Shown: positions 24,005 through 35,117, numbered from the stretch's first letter. The stretch: 64,000 bases of DNA from Salinicola rhizosphaerae (GCF_014652715.1 NZ_BMZI01000002.1:272328-336327); one strand, 5' to 3'. The notes: generated from the sequence alone by a model not told the origin. Numbers and translations: made by a program.

Positions 24005-25474
24005 ATGTCCGCGCTGCACGCGTTCCGCGACTCCCTGGCCCATCCCGACGTTGTTGCCCGCCTGCGCGCCGGCGTGATCGGCGACGACGTCGAATTCGAC
24101 ACGCCCTTCGGCCGCCGGCGCCTGCTCTACGCCGACCACGTCGCTTCCGGACGCGCCCTGCGCCAGGTCGAGCGCTTTATCGCCGAACAGGTGCTGCCCT
24201 TCTATGCCAACTCGCACACCGAGGCTTCCTTCTGCGGCCAGACGATGACCCGGCTGCGCGCCGAGGCGCGGGAGATCGTGCGCGACGAGGTCAACGGCGC
24301 GGGCTGTCATGTCGTTTTCAACGGCGCCGGCGCCACAGCGGGGCTCAATCGACTCGTGGCGCTGCTCGGCATCGCCGCGCGGGTACGCGCCGGTGAACGG
24401 ATCACCGTGCTGATCGGCCCCTACGAGCACCACTCCAACCTGCTGCCGTGGCGCGAGAGCGGCGCCGATCTCGTCGAGATCCCCGAAGCCGCCGCGGGCG
24501 GACCGGATCTCGAGGCGCTGGAAACGGCGCTCACGGCCGCGGCCGGCAGCGCGCTGATCGTCGGCAGCTTCTCCGCCGCCTCCAACGTCACCGGCACCCT
24601 CACCGACGTCGACGCGGTCACGCGCTGCCTGAAGCGTCACGGCGCGCTGGCGATCTGGGACTACGCCGGCGGCGCGCCCTACCTGCCGATGGACATGGCG
24701 CCGGCGGCGGGCTGCGAGAAGGACGCCATCGTCTTCTCGCCGCACAAGTTCGTCGGCGGACCGGGCGCTTCCGGCGTGCTGGTGTTCCGCGACAGCGTGG
24801 TCCACGGCAACGTCCCGACCCAGCCGGGGGGCGGCACGGTCAGCTTCGTCTCGCCGTGGCAGCACCGTTATAGCGGGCGGGTCGAAGCGCGCGAGGAGGG
24901 CGGTACGCCCAACGTGATCGGCGATATTCGCGCCGCGCTGGCACTGCTGGTCAAGGCCGCCGTGGGTGGCAATTTCATTCGCGAGCGCGACGCGGCCCTG
25001 CGCGAACGGGCGCTGGCACGCTGGCAGGCCGAGCCGCGCCTGCGCCTGCTCGGCAATCCGGAAGCCCCGGCGCTGCCGATTTTCTCGTTCCAGGTGAAAG
25101 ACGCACACGGCGCGCCGATCCACCATCAGCTCTTCACCCGCATGCTCTCCGACGTCTACGGCATCCAAGCTCGTGGCGGCTGCGCCTGCGCCGGGCCCTA
25201 TGCCCATCGCCTGATGGCGATCGACGACGATGCCTCCGAGGCGCTGCTGGCCAGGCTCGAGAACGGCGAAGAGCTGGCCAAGCCGGGCTGGGTGCGGCTG
25301 AGCCTGCACTATCTGCATGGCGACGATCAGGTCGAACGGATACTCGACGGCGTGGCCACCCTCGCCCGCGAGGCGAGCCACTGGGCCGAGCACTACGTTG
25401 GGGATTCCCGCACCGCCCGCTTTCGCGTCACGAGTGCGGAAGAGACAAACAACTACATGACTAAGGTAGAATGA
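24005..25474 (+). CDS. Class V aminotransferase / cysteine-desulfurase-like PLP enzyme
   Basis: This 489-residue fold-type I PLP enzyme has the lysine at 248 in F-S-P-H-K-F-V-G-G-P-G. E-H-H-S-N at 141-145 and W-D-Y-A-G-G near 218-223 are further family motifs. G-G-C-A-C-A-G-P-Y shows a cysteine-bearing loop as in SufS-like proteins, but the neighbours are catabolic, so C-S/C-N lyase or aminotransferase activity is equally likely. It is cytoplasmic. It is divergent from the Lrp gene and 118 bp upstream of the hydantoinase subunits. Confidence 0.88.
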   Translation: MSALHAFRDSLAHPDVVARLRAGVIGDDVEFDTPFGRRRLLYADHVASGRALRQVERFIAEQVLPFYANSHTEASFCGQTMTRLRAEAREIVRDEVNGAGCHVVFNGAGATAGLNRLVALLGIAARVRAGERITVLIGPYEHHSNLLPWRESGADLVEIPEAAAGGPDLEALETALTAAAGSALIVGSFSAASNVTGTLTDVDAVTRCLKRHGALAIWDYAGGAPYLPMDMAPAAGCEKDAIVFSPHKFVGGPGASGVLVFRDSVVHGNVPTQPGGGTVSFVSPWQHRYSGRVEAREEGGTPNVIGDIRAALALLVKAAVGGNFIRERDAALRERALARWQAEPRLRLLGNPEAPALPIFSFQVKDAHGAPIHHQLFTRMLSDVYGIQARGGCACAGPYAHRLMAIDDDASEALLARLENGEELAKPGWVRLSLHYLHGDDQVERILDGVATLAREASHWAEHYVGDSRTARFRVTSAEETNNYMTKVE

Positions 25475-25592
25475 CGCTCCCGTGAACGACCGGCCCGATC
25501 GCGCTGGCCGACACCCGACTCGACGACCGGCGACGGCGCCACGCGCGCGCCGCGACAGTCCAATCCGAAGATGACACTTGGCTCCTTCTGAC

Positions 25593-27749
25593 ATGGCCCA
25601 GAACGACAACAACTTCCGCGTCGGCATCGATGTCGGCGGCACCTTCACCGATTTCGTGCTGTTCGACCCCAGCGGGCGACAGGCGCCGATCTTCCACAAG
25701 GAGCCGAGCACGCCGTCCGACCCGGCGCAGGCCGTGGGCAACGGCCTGGCCCGGCTGATCGCCGAGCAGGCACTGCCGCCGTCGGCCATCGCCGCGATCC
25801 AGCACGGCACGACCATCGGGTTGAACGCGATCATCCAGCGTCGCGGCGCCCGCGTCGGGCTGATCGTGTCGGAAGGCTTCCGCGATATTCTCGAAATCGG
25901 CCGCGCGCGCATGCCGTCGTCGTTCGACTTCCACGCCACCCGCGAGACGCCGCTGATCCCGCGCGAGAACGTGCTCGAGATCGGCGCCCGCTTCGACCGC
26001 GACGGCGCGATCACGCGCTGGCCCGACGCCGCCGAGATCGAGCGCGTCGCCGCCGACCTGGCCGCGCTCGACGTCGATGCCGCCGTGATCATGCTGATCA
26101 ACGGCTATCTCCAGCCCGAGCAGGAAGCCGAACTCGCCGCCGCGCTTGCGCGTCACGGCAACACGATCAGCGTGCTCTCCGCCGCCCAGACCTGGCCGGA
26201 AATTCGCGAATACGAGCGCACCATGGCGGCGGTGCTGAACGCCTATATCCAGCCGCTGATGGATCGCTACTTCGCTCGCCTGACCGAGCTGATCGGCGAG
26301 CTCGGCATCGACGCCCCACTACTGGTCACCACCTCCAACGGCGGCTCGATGTCGCTGGCAACGGCGCTGGCGCGGCCGATCGACACCGTGCTTTCCGGAC
26401 CCGCCTCAGGCGTGGTCGCGGCGATTCGCCTGGGCAACGAGGCGGACGTCTCGCGCCTGGTCACCTTCGACATGGGTGGCACCAGCAGCGATATCGCGGT
26501 CTCACAGGCGCGCGCGCCGGAGATGGTCACGCGCACCGAAATCGGCGGCATGCCGCTGGTGGTACCGGTGGTCGGCGTCTCCGCCATCGGCGCCGGTGGC
26601 GGCTCCAAGGTCTGGGTCGACGAACTCGGCGTGCTCAAGGTCGGCCCGGAGAGCGCCGGCGCCGATCCCGGTCCGATCGCCTACGGCCGTGGCGGTACCG
26701 AACCGACGGTGACCGACTGCTACCTGACTCTCGGCGTGCTCGATGCCGAGGTCTTCGCCGGCGGCACCATGACGCTCGACACCCGCGACGTCTCGCAGGC
26801 GCTGGAAGCGGTCGCCGCGCGTCTGGCGATGAGCGGCGAAGACGCCGGCGTGCGCGCCGCCGCCGGCGCGCTCGAGATCGCCACCGCGCAGATGGCCGCG
26901 GAGCTGCGCAAGGGGCTGGCCCAGCGCGGCTTGGACCCGGCCGATTTCACGCTGGTGCCGTTCGGCGGCGCGGGTCCGACTCACGCCAACTGGCTGGCGG
27001 CGGAAGCGGGCCTGCCGCGCGTGATGGTGCCGCTGCAGCCGGGCACCTTCTGCGCCCTAGGCGCGGCGACCGCCGACCTACGCCGCGACTTCGTACGCAG
27101 CCTGCGCGTGACGCTGGATGATCGTGCCGCCGGTGAGATTACCCGCCGTTGGGCGACGATGATCGACGAGGCCCGCGACTGGCTGGCCGATCAGGGCTTC
27201 GAGAGCGCTGACGGCGACGATGTTCAGCTGCTGCCCGCGCTGGACATGCGCTACGCCGGCCAGGCCTACGAGCTCAATGTCGCCTTCGCCGCCGACCGCC
27301 TGGCCGAGCTCGATGCCGCCACCCTGCGCGAAGCGTTCCACCGCGAGCACGAGCTTCATTATGGTTTTCGAGATGAGGGCTTTCGTGATGAAGGCTTCGG
27401 GAATGACGAGGGCCACGACCAGCCCACGCCGATCGACGTCTCGACCATCCGTCTGGCCGTGGTCGGCCGGTTGGTCGACGCGACCAGCCCGTCGCGTTTC
27501 GCCGGCGAAGGCGCCACGCCGCGCACGCACCGTCGTCTCTTCCTGCAGGGCGAGTGGCACGAGGCCGCCATCTACGCCCGCGCCGAGCTGGGCGCCAATG
27601 ATCGCTTCGACGGGCCGGCCATCGTCGAACAGGACGATACCACCGTGGTGATCCTGCACGGGTGGCACGCCCGCGTCGACGCCCTGGGCAACCTGCATCT
27701 CGCCGCCGATGCCGACGAGTCTTTCGCTGACGAGGAGCCGCGCGCATGA
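25593..27749 (+). CDS. Hydantoinase/oxoprolinase family protein, subunit A (HyuA-like)
   Basis: This 718-residue protein has the ATP-binding start R-V-G-I-D-V-G-G-T-F-T-D-F, the H-G-T-T-I-G-L-N-A motif, F-D-M-G-G-T-S-S-D-I and F-G-G-A-G-P-T-H. These are hallmarks of the ATP-dependent hydantoinase / 5-oxoprolinase / acetone-carboxylase beta superfamily. It probably acts with the B subunit on a cyclic amide or imide. A short in-frame duplication (G-F-R-D-E twice) lies near residue 590. Start 25593 is placed just before the conserved domain; no clear Shine-Dalgarno is seen, and TTG at 25578 is an alternative. It overlaps subunit B by ATGA. Confidence 0.92.
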   Translation: MAQNDNNFRVGIDVGGTFTDFVLFDPSGRQAPIFHKEPSTPSDPAQAVGNGLARLIAEQALPPSAIAAIQHGTTIGLNAIIQRRGARVGLIVSEGFRDILEIGRARMPSSFDFHATRETPLIPRENVLEIGARFDRDGAITRWPDAAEIERVAADLAALDVDAAVIMLINGYLQPEQEAELAAALARHGNTISVLSAAQTWPEIREYERTMAAVLNAYIQPLMDRYFARLTELIGELGIDAPLLVTTSNGGSMSLATALARPIDTVLSGPASGVVAAIRLGNEADVSRLVTFDMGGTSSDIAVSQARAPEMVTRTEIGGMPLVVPVVGVSAIGAGGGSKVWVDELGVLKVGPESAGADPGPIAYGRGGTEPTVTDCYLTLGVLDAEVFAGGTMTLDTRDVSQALEAVAARLAMSGEDAGVRAAAGALEIATAQMAAELRKGLAQRGLDPADFTLVPFGGAGPTHANWLAAEAGLPRVMVPLQPGTFCALGAATADLRRDFVRSLRVTLDDRAAGEITRRWATMIDEARDWLADQGFESADGDDVQLLPALDMRYAGQAYELNVAFAADRLAELDAATLREAFHREHELHYGFRDEGFRDEGFGNDEGHDQPTPIDVSTIRLAVVGRLVDATSPSRFAGEGATPRTHRRLFLQGEWHEAAIYARAELGANDRFDGPAIVEQDDTTVVILHGWHARVDALGNLHLAADADESFADEEPRA

Positions 27750-29830
27750 AACTCGACCCCATCACGCTGGAGATCCTCGGCAACAAGCTGACCGCCATCG
27801 CCGAGGAGATGTGCCTGACGCTGCAGCGCACCGGGCGCACCCTCTACGTCAAGGAGACCGCCGACTTCTGCTGCGCGCTGGTCGGCCTCGACGGGCGTTT
27901 CTTCGCCTACCCGCGGGCGCTCGGCGTCTCCGGCTTCGTCGGCCTCGACTGTACGGCGACGCTCGCGGCCGCGCGCGAACGCTACGGCGATCTCGCGCCC
28001 GGCGACGTGATCCTGACCAACGATCCCGCGCGCTCCGGCGGCCTGGCGACGCACCTGCCCGACCTGCACATTCTCGAGCCGTTCTTCCATGACGGCGAGA
28101 TCGTCGCCTACGGCTGGGGCTTCCTGCACGCGTCTGACGTCGGCGGCAAGGTGCCGAGCAGCATCTCGCCGACCAACCACGAGATCTATCAGGAAGGCCT
28201 GCAGATCCCGCCGGTGAAGATCATGCGTGCCGGCGAGCTGAACGAGGACGTGGCCGCCCTGCTGCGCGCCAACTCGCGTACGCCGGAGGCCAATATGGGC
28301 GATCTGCGCGCGATGATCGGCGCTGTCGGCACCGGCCGCGAGCGGCTTCGCCAGACCATCGCCCAGCACGGCGTCGCCGCCCTGCTCGACGTCCAGCGCG
28401 ACCTGGTCGAGTACGCGGCGCGGCGCGGCAGTGCGGTGCTGACGAAGGTGCCCGAAGGGACCTACCGCTTCAGCGACTTTCTCGACGACGAGGCCGGCAG
28501 CGGCGCGCCCGTGCGTATCGCGCTGGCGGTGACGCTGACCGACGGCCGTATCCATCTCGACTTCACCGGCAGCGACCCGCAGGTGGCCGCGGCGATCAAT
28601 ATTCCGAGCCACGGCCGGCCGCACGCCTGGCTGACGCTGCGCGTCCTTGCGCTGATGGTCACGCTCGATCCGGGCATTCCGATCAACGGCGGGCTGCTGG
28701 CGCCGATCGACGTCACCGCCCCCAAAGGCAGTCTGGTCAATCCGCTGCCGAACGCCGCCGTCGGGGTTCGCCACGCCGCCGCTGTTCGCGTCAACGATGC
28801 GCTCAACGGCGTGCTCGGCCAGGCGCTGCCGGAGACGATGCCGGCGGCCAGCGGCGGTACCATCATTCCGGTGGTGATTGCCGAGCCGGCGCGCCACGGG
28901 GGCGGCCAGAACGTCCAGGTGGTCGAGCCGATGGTCGGCGGCACCGGGGGCCGCGCGGGCTTCGACGGCGCCGACGGCCGCGACAGCAGCATCTCGAACC
29001 TCTCCAACAATCCGGTGGAGACGGTGGAAGCCGAAACCGAGCTGGAGATCGTGCGCTACGGCCTGCGCGAAGACTCCGCCGGTGCGGGCCAGTGGCGTGG
29101 CGGCAGCGGCCAGATGCTGCGCTTTCGCATCCGTGGCGCGCAGGGGCACGTGCTCGCGCGGGGCATGGAACGCCTGACCTTCCGCCCCTGGGGCACCCAG
29201 GGCGGTGGCGCCGGCGAACCCGCGCGGCTCGAGCTGTACCGGGCCGGCGAAGCGCCGCGATCGCTCGGCAAGATCGACATGCTCGCCGTGGCCGAAAACG
29301 ACGAGATCGCGCTCTACACGCCGGGCGGCGGCGGCTGGGGGCATCCTTTCGACCGCGAACCCGAGGCGGTGCTGGCCGACGTGCGCCGCGGGCTGGTCTC
29401 GCGGGACGCCGCGCGCCGCGACTACGGAATCGCCGTCGTCGACGATGCCGCGGGCCGCGCCGCACTCGACGCCGATGCCACCGAAACGCTGCGTCGCGAA
29501 CGCCCGACGCCGAGTGCCCTCGGTGCCGAACGCGAGCACTGGGATGCCGTGTTCTCGCCCGCGCGGCTCGATCGCCTGCACCACGCGCTGTTCGCCTTGC
29601 CGGCAGCCCAGCGTCGGTCGAGCCGTCAGGCCGTCCTCGATGCCGCGCTGGCCGAACTGCCGTCGGCCTTTCCTCGCGAAGTCGCGACAGACGATGCACT
29701 CACGTACGCCGCGTCACGCTTGGAAGCCGCGCTTACCTCGCTGGAAACTACGCTGACGCCTCTCGAGGCGACGCGCGCCAACCCCGCAGCCGACCTCGGC
29801 GATCTCTCAACCTCGACTCGGAGCTCCTGA
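27746..29830 (+). CDS. Hydantoinase B/oxoprolinase family protein, subunit B (HyuB-like)
   Basis: This 694-residue partner of the preceding subunit starts I-T-L-E-I-L-G-N-K-L, and contains L-T-N-D-P (residues 91-95), H-L-P-D-L-H and a T-P-G-G-G-G-W-G end to the catalytic domain. About 130 further residues follow that domain, ending in a Thr/Leu/Glu-rich tail with E-A-A-L-T-S-L-E-T-T-L-T-P-L-E. That tail is longer than usual. GAGGAG precedes the ATG, and the ATGA overlap implies coupling. Its stop codon overlaps the transporter start by one base, so A, B and transporter form one operon. Confidence 0.92.
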   Translation: MKLDPITLEILGNKLTAIAEEMCLTLQRTGRTLYVKETADFCCALVGLDGRFFAYPRALGVSGFVGLDCTATLAAARERYGDLAPGDVILTNDPARSGGLATHLPDLHILEPFFHDGEIVAYGWGFLHASDVGGKVPSSISPTNHEIYQEGLQIPPVKIMRAGELNEDVAALLRANSRTPEANMGDLRAMIGAVGTGRERLRQTIAQHGVAALLDVQRDLVEYAARRGSAVLTKVPEGTYRFSDFLDDEAGSGAPVRIALAVTLTDGRIHLDFTGSDPQVAAAINIPSHGRPHAWLTLRVLALMVTLDPGIPINGGLLAPIDVTAPKGSLVNPLPNAAVGVRHAAAVRVNDALNGVLGQALPETMPAASGGTIIPVVIAEPARHGGGQNVQVVEPMVGGTGGRAGFDGADGRDSSISNLSNNPVETVEAETELEIVRYGLREDSAGAGQWRGGSGQMLRFRIRGAQGHVLARGMERLTFRPWGTQGGGAGEPARLELYRAGEAPRSLGKIDMLAVAENDEIALYTPGGGGWGHPFDREPEAVLADVRRGLVSRDAARRDYGIAVVDDAAGRAALDADATETLRRERPTPSALGAEREHWDAVFSPARLDRLHHALFALPAAQRRSSRQAVLDAALAELPSAFPREVATDDALTYAASRLEAALTSLETTLTPLEATRANPAADLGDLSTSTRSS

Positions 29831-31143
29831 TGCGCGAAGCCGCCTCTTCCCACGACGCCGACACCAGCCAGCGCCGCCGCGCGATCGTGGCCACCGTGAT
29901 CGGCAACGGTCTCGAGTGGTTCGACTACACCGTCTACAGCTTCTTTGCCGCGATCATCGCGACGCAGTTCTTCCCCAGCGACGACGAGATGACCTCGCTG
30001 CTGCTCGCACTTGGCACCTTTGGCGTCGGCTTCGTAATCCGCCCGTTCGGCGGCATTCTGCTGGGGATCTATGCCGACCGCGTCGGACGCCGGCCGGCGT
30101 TGATGCTCACCATCATGCTGATGGCGGGGGCGACGCTGCTGATCGGTATCGCCCCGACCTACGAACAGATCGGGGTGTGGGCGCCCATCCTGATCGTCAT
30201 CGCGCGTCTCGCCCAGGGGCTCGCCGCAGGCGGCGAGATGGGCAGTGCCGCGGCGTTTCTGACCGAGCATGCCCCGCTCAAGCGCAAGGCGTTCTACGCC
30301 AGCTGGATCCAGTCGAGCATCGGCGTGGCGATCCTGCTGGGCGCGGCCAGCGGGACGCTTTTGAGCCTGGCAATGTCGACCGAGTCGCTGCACGCCTGGG
30401 GCTGGCGCGTGCCGTTCATCCTCGGCGCACTCGCCGGGCCGCTCGGATTCTATATCCGCCGGCGGCTCAAGGAGCCCGGCGTGCTCAAGGCCGACGAGCG
30501 ATCGCACTCGCCGCTGGCGGAGATCGTGCGCCGCTATCCCCGCGAGACGCTGGTCAGCTTCTCGCTGGTGGCGCTGTGGACGGTCTGCTCCTACGCGATT
30601 CTCTTCTACCTGCCAAGCTACTCGCAGCGCTTTCTCGATCTACCGGAGAGCGTCGGCTTTGCCGGCGGCATGCTCGGCGGCTGCGTACTCGCGCTATGCA
30701 CGCCGATCGCCGGTCATCTCGCCGACCGCACCGGCCGTCGGCCGTGGCTGATCGGCTCGTCGCTCGCCATCCTCGTGCTGATCTATCCGATGTTCGCGAT
30801 GATCAACCACTTCCCCGGTCTGGGCTCGCTGCTGCTCTGCGAGCTGATCCTGGGGATCGCGATCTCCGGCTACACCGGCGTGGTGGTGGTGACCTTCTCC
30901 GAGATCCTGCCGCCACGGGTGCTCTCCACCGGGCTCTCGATCGCCTATAACCTGGCGGTAATGCTGTTCGGCGGTTTCGCCGGCTTCATCATCACCTGGC
31001 TGATCGATGTCACCGGCAACCCGATGGCGCCGGCGTTCTACGTCATGTTTGCCGCCGTCGTGAGTCTCGCCGGCTCGACGCTGGTCCGCGAGCCCGAGCA
31101 TCTACGCAAGGGCGCGACGCTCACCGAGGCCACCGCGAACTGA
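29830..31143 (+). CDS. MHS-family MFS transporter (metabolite:H+ symporter)
   Basis: This 437-residue, 12-helix transporter of the MHS group (ProP/KgtP/ShiA-like) starts near I-G-N-G-L-E-W-F-D-Y and has R-P-F-G-G-I-L-L-G and D-R-V-G-R-R-P as expected. The substrate is probably the compound handled by the hydantoinase-like enzyme, imported by proton symport. ATG 29830 overlaps the HyuB stop by one base, with GGAG six bases upstream; the long frame from 29092 is an out-of-phase extension through hyuB. Confidence 0.93.
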   Translation: MREAASSHDADTSQRRRAIVATVIGNGLEWFDYTVYSFFAAIIATQFFPSDDEMTSLLLALGTFGVGFVIRPFGGILLGIYADRVGRRPALMLTIMLMAGATLLIGIAPTYEQIGVWAPILIVIARLAQGLAAGGEMGSAAAFLTEHAPLKRKAFYASWIQSSIGVAILLGAASGTLLSLAMSTESLHAWGWRVPFILGALAGPLGFYIRRRLKEPGVLKADERSHSPLAEIVRRYPRETLVSFSLVALWTVCSYAILFYLPSYSQRFLDLPESVGFAGGMLGGCVLALCTPIAGHLADRTGRRPWLIGSSLAILVLIYPMFAMINHFPGLGSLLLCELILGIAISGYTGVVVVTFSEILPPRVLSTGLSIAYNLAVMLFGGFAGFIITWLIDVTGNPMAPAFYVMFAAVVSLAGSTLVREPEHLRKGATLTEATAN

Positions 31144-31200
31144 TCGGCGTTGCGAACTGACGGACGCCACGACCGCCAAAACGGTTCACTGGCAAAAACG

Positions 31201-31233
31201 AACGGCCCGCCAACGCGATGTTGGCGGGCCGTT
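31201..31233 (-). terminator. Terminator of pyrC, perhaps bidirectional
   Basis: A perfect 14-bp stem (31201-31214 with 31220-31233) is followed on the minus strand by a T-rich run (the AAAAAC at 31195-31200 on the plus strand). It lies 55 bp past the pyrC stop and between convergent genes, so it may also stop the transporter operon. Confidence 0.88.
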
Positions 31234-31287
31234 GGCTTATCTGGACAGGCGTTATCGGCGTGGCGTCTCCGGGCCGACGACCAAACG

Positions 31288-32340
31288 TCAGTCGTCGCGC
31301 GTCGCCTGCCAGGTCAGCGACTCACCGGCCTGGTAGGGCACGAAGGTGTTATCGCCCGTACCGACCGACGCGGCCACCGGCGTCGGCTGGCGCGTCAGCG
31401 TGACCGTGCCCTCGTTCAGCGGCAGGCCGTAGAAGCGCGGGCCGTTCTCCGAGCAGAACGCTTCGAAGTGCTGAAGAGCACCTTCCTGTTCGAACACGTC
31501 GGCGTAGACGGAGAGCGCGGCCTCGGCGTTGAAGACGCCGGCACAGCCGCAGGCGGTCTCCTTGGCGGCGGTGACGTGGGGTGCGGAGTCGGTGCCGAGG
31601 AAGAAACGCGGATGGCCGCTGGCGACGGCCTGGCGCAGCGCACGCTGATGCTCCTGGCGCTTCAGGATCGGCAGGCAGTAGAGGTGCGGGCGAATGCCGC
31701 CGACCAGCATGTCGTTGCGGTTCTGCGCCAGGTGCTGGGGGGTCAGCGTGGCGGCGAGGAATTCGTCGCCTTCCAGCACGAACTGGGCGGCATCGGCGGT
31801 GGTGATGTGCTCGAACACCACTTTCAGTTCGGGGAACTGACGGCGGATATCGCTCATTACCTCGTCGATGAAGACCTTCTCGCGGTCGAAGATATCGATC
31901 TCGCCGCGCGTCACTTCGCCGTGGACCAGTAGCGGCATGCCGATGCGCTGCATCGTCTCCAGGTGCGGGTAGATATCGGCGACGCGCTTGACGCCGTGCT
32001 GGGAGTTGGTCGTCGCGTTGGCCGGGTAGAGCTTGGCGGCGGTGAACACACCCTCGGCGTGGCCCTGGGTCAGCGCATCGAGACTCACGCTCTCGTTGAG
32101 ATAGCAGGTCATCAGCGGCGTGAAGTCATGCCCGGCCGGCAAGGCCGAAAGAATCCGCGCCCGATAGGCCTGCGCCATTTCAATCGTCGTCACTGGCGGC
32201 ACCAGATTGGGCATGACGATGGCGCGGCCGAAAATGGCACTGGTGTAAGGCAACACCGTTTCGGTGACCGCGCCGTCACGCAGGTGCAGGTGCCAATCGT
32301 CGGGTCGGCGAATGGTGAGCGTATCGGGCGAGGCGGTCAT
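31288..32340 (-). CDS. pyrC: Dihydroorotase
   Basis: This 350-residue class II dihydroorotase has the zinc motif D-W-H-L-H-L-R-D-G (His17, His19), the carboxylated Lys103 in A-A-K-L-Y-P, H-G-E near 140, E-H-I-T near 176 and G-T-D-S-A-P-H with the catalytic Asp. It catalyses the reversible cyclisation of carbamoyl aspartate to dihydroorotate in pyrimidine synthesis in the cytoplasm. AGGAG is upstream of the ATG. It is monocistronic and followed by a strong terminator. Confidence 0.97.
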   Translation of the reverse strand: MTASPDTLTIRRPDDWHLHLRDGAVTETVLPYTSAIFGRAIVMPNLVPPVTTIEMAQAYRARILSALPAGHDFTPLMTCYLNESVSLDALTQGHAEGVFTAAKLYPANATTNSQHGVKRVADIYPHLETMQRIGMPLLVHGEVTRGEIDIFDREKVFIDEVMSDIRRQFPELKVVFEHITTADAAQFVLEGDEFLAATLTPQHLAQNRNDMLVGGIRPHLYCLPILKRQEHQRALRQAVASGHPRFFLGTDSAPHVTAAKETACGCAGVFNAEAALSVYADVFEQEGALQHFEAFCSENGPRFYGLPLNEGTVTLTRQPTPVAASVGTGDNTFVPYQAGESLTWQATRDD

Positions 32341-32450
32341 CGGTCACTCCTGAAGCAAGCGGATTGTCGTGGCGGGCGCCCATGATACCAGAGCTGGCAA
32401 ACCGCGAACCCCGGGGAAATCGCCGCATCCTTTCCCGCACCGGCCGATCG

Positions 32451-33650
32451 TTACGCTGCCTGCCCCTTTTTCCGCTTCAGCAACAGCACCAGCGCCACAC
32501 AGCAGAGCAGAGCGACGAGGCCGTCGAACGCAAGCCCGGTCGCGTTGAGGCTCAACACGCTACCGACCAGCCCGATGCCGATCACCGGGACGGATATGGC
32601 AACGTAGGCGACCACGAAGAAGGTCGAGACCACGGCCGCCTTGTGCTCGTCGGGGCTGGCAGCCGCCACCGCGCCCAGCCCCGCGCGAAACGCGATGCCC
32701 TGGCCGACGCCGGCGACGATCGCCCCCAGCAGAAAGCCGGCCAGCTGTGCCCCGGCAATACCCCAGGCGACGATGACCACGCCGACGAGGAGAATCGCGC
32801 AGCCGATCGGCAGCCGACCGGTTTCCGGCAGACGTCCCTGGACCATCTGGCCGACCGTGGAGGCTAGAAACAGCACGCCGGCCACGAATCCGATCAGGGC
32901 ATGGTTGGTATAGCCCAGCTCATCGCCCAGAAACGCCGGTGCGACGGCGGTAAAGAACCCGCAGACCATGAACCCGGCAAAGGCGGCGATCGCCGCCGGC
33001 ACGAAGACGCCACGCACTTCCGCAGGTACCTTGAGCTTCTGCACGCTGAGCCGGATGCGCTCGGGCCGGTCGACGGTCTCCGGCGCGCGCCAGACGCAGA
33101 TCACCGCGACGACGGCCAGAATCAGATGAACGATGAACGGCAACGCCAGCGGCATGGGAAAGAGCGCAGCCAGGACGCCCGCGAGGATCGGCCCCAGACC
33201 CAGCCCGCCCATGTTGGCGGCGGTCGCCACCAGCGTGCCGTAGCGTTCCCAGGAGGCGGGCACCAGCTCCATCACCGCGACGGTCGCGGTTCCGGTGAAG
33301 ATGCCCGCGGAGACGCCGGAAAGCACGCGGCCGGCCAGAATCATGCCGAGGCCGTCCGCATGCCAGAACACGAGATCACTGAGCGCGGAGGCGACCAGGC
33401 CCGCGAACAGCAGCGGCCGGCGGCCGAGCTGGTCCGACCAGCGCCCGGTGATCAGCAGCGCCGCGATCACACCGGCAGCATAGACTGCGAAGATGACCGT
33501 GATCATCAGCTGGGAAAAGCCGAATGTCTGCTGGTAGAGCGGATAGAGCGGCGTCGGCAGCGTGGTGCCGATCATCGTGGTCGCGAAGGCGAGCGCGGCG
33601 CCGAGAAACGTTCCCGCGCGGCGCGAGTCGTTGCCTTGGGAATCGGTCAT
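32451..33650 (-). CDS. MFS transporter
   Basis: This 399-residue, roughly 12-helix major facilitator has the loop 2-3 motif G-R-W-S-D-Q-L-G-R-R-P and a helix 4 pattern R-V-L-S-G-V-S-A-G. It belongs to the drug-efflux-like side of the MFS, but the substrate cannot be read from the sequence. ATG 33650 was preferred over one at 33662, whose Shine-Dalgarno spacing is too short. It is leftward and upstream of pyrC by 110 bp. A candidate operator (33764-33785) lies upstream. Confidence 0.88.
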   Translation of the reverse strand: MTDSQGNDSRRAGTFLGAALAFATTMIGTTLPTPLYPLYQQTFGFSQLMITVIFAVYAAGVIAALLITGRWSDQLGRRPLLFAGLVASALSDLVFWHADGLGMILAGRVLSGVSAGIFTGTATVAVMELVPASWERYGTLVATAANMGGLGLGPILAGVLAALFPMPLALPFIVHLILAVVAVICVWRAPETVDRPERIRLSVQKLKVPAEVRGVFVPAAIAAFAGFMVCGFFTAVAPAFLGDELGYTNHALIGFVAGVLFLASTVGQMVQGRLPETGRLPIGCAILLVGVVIVAWGIAGAQLAGFLLGAIVAGVGQGIAFRAGLGAVAAASPDEHKAAVVSTFFVVAYVAISVPVIGIGLVGSVLSLNATGLAFDGLVALLCCVALVLLLKRKKGQAA

Positions 33651-34709
<1,059 letters not shown>

Positions 34710-34851
34710 CGTGACCTCGCCGTGCCGAACGCTTGTCAGTCGTGACGAGACTCCAGTAGACTGCACGGTCCCGCAAAGGTCCCTGAATCGATCCGCCGAG
34801 CGTCGGCCGGATCCGGGGCATTTGCCTCACTTTCGCAGCAGGGTTATCACC

Positions 34852-35109
34852 ATGGCACGAGTGACCGTCGAAGATTGTCTTGACCACATCGAGAACCGTT
34901 TCAAGCTGGTGATGATCTCCTCCCAGCGTGCACGTCAGCTCTCTCGCGGCTCCCGCGATGCGCTGCTGCCGTGGGAAAACGACAAGCCGACCGTCATGGC
35001 GCTGCGCGAGATCGCCACCGGCCAGATCGACGAGAGTATTCTCGACGAGCCGGTCGAAGCCGCGCCGCCGCGTCCGCGCCCTGAGCCGAGCCACGACCTC
35101 GATATCTGA
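34852..35109 (+). CDS. rpoZ: RNA polymerase omega subunit
   Basis: This 85-residue protein begins M-A-R-V-T-V-E-D-C and contains the conserved N-R-F-K-L-V and R-A-R-Q-L helices. Omega helps assemble beta-prime and forms part of a ppGpp site on RNA polymerase in gammaproteobacteria. CAGGG is nine bases before the ATG. Its place directly before spoT links alarmone metabolism and target. Confidence 0.97.
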   Translation: MARVTVEDCLDHIENRFKLVMISSQRARQLSRGSRDALLPWENDKPTVMALREIATGQIDESILDEPVEAAPPRPRPEPSHDLDI

Positions 35110-35117
35110 CTCCGACT

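Noticed and set aside
23981..26101. Antisense frame of 706 residues across the aminotransferase and hyuA
   Set aside because: Covers two real plus-strand genes and their gap and has no recognisable domain.
27572..29584. Antisense frame of 670 residues opposite hyuB
   Set aside because: High-GC shadow frame of low-complexity Arg/Ala/Gly sequence; the plus strand carries a clear hydantoinase B protein with coupled neighbours.
29092..29829. Upstream extension of the MHS transporter
   Set aside because: Runs antiphase through hyuB; the transporter family start and GGAG are at 29830.
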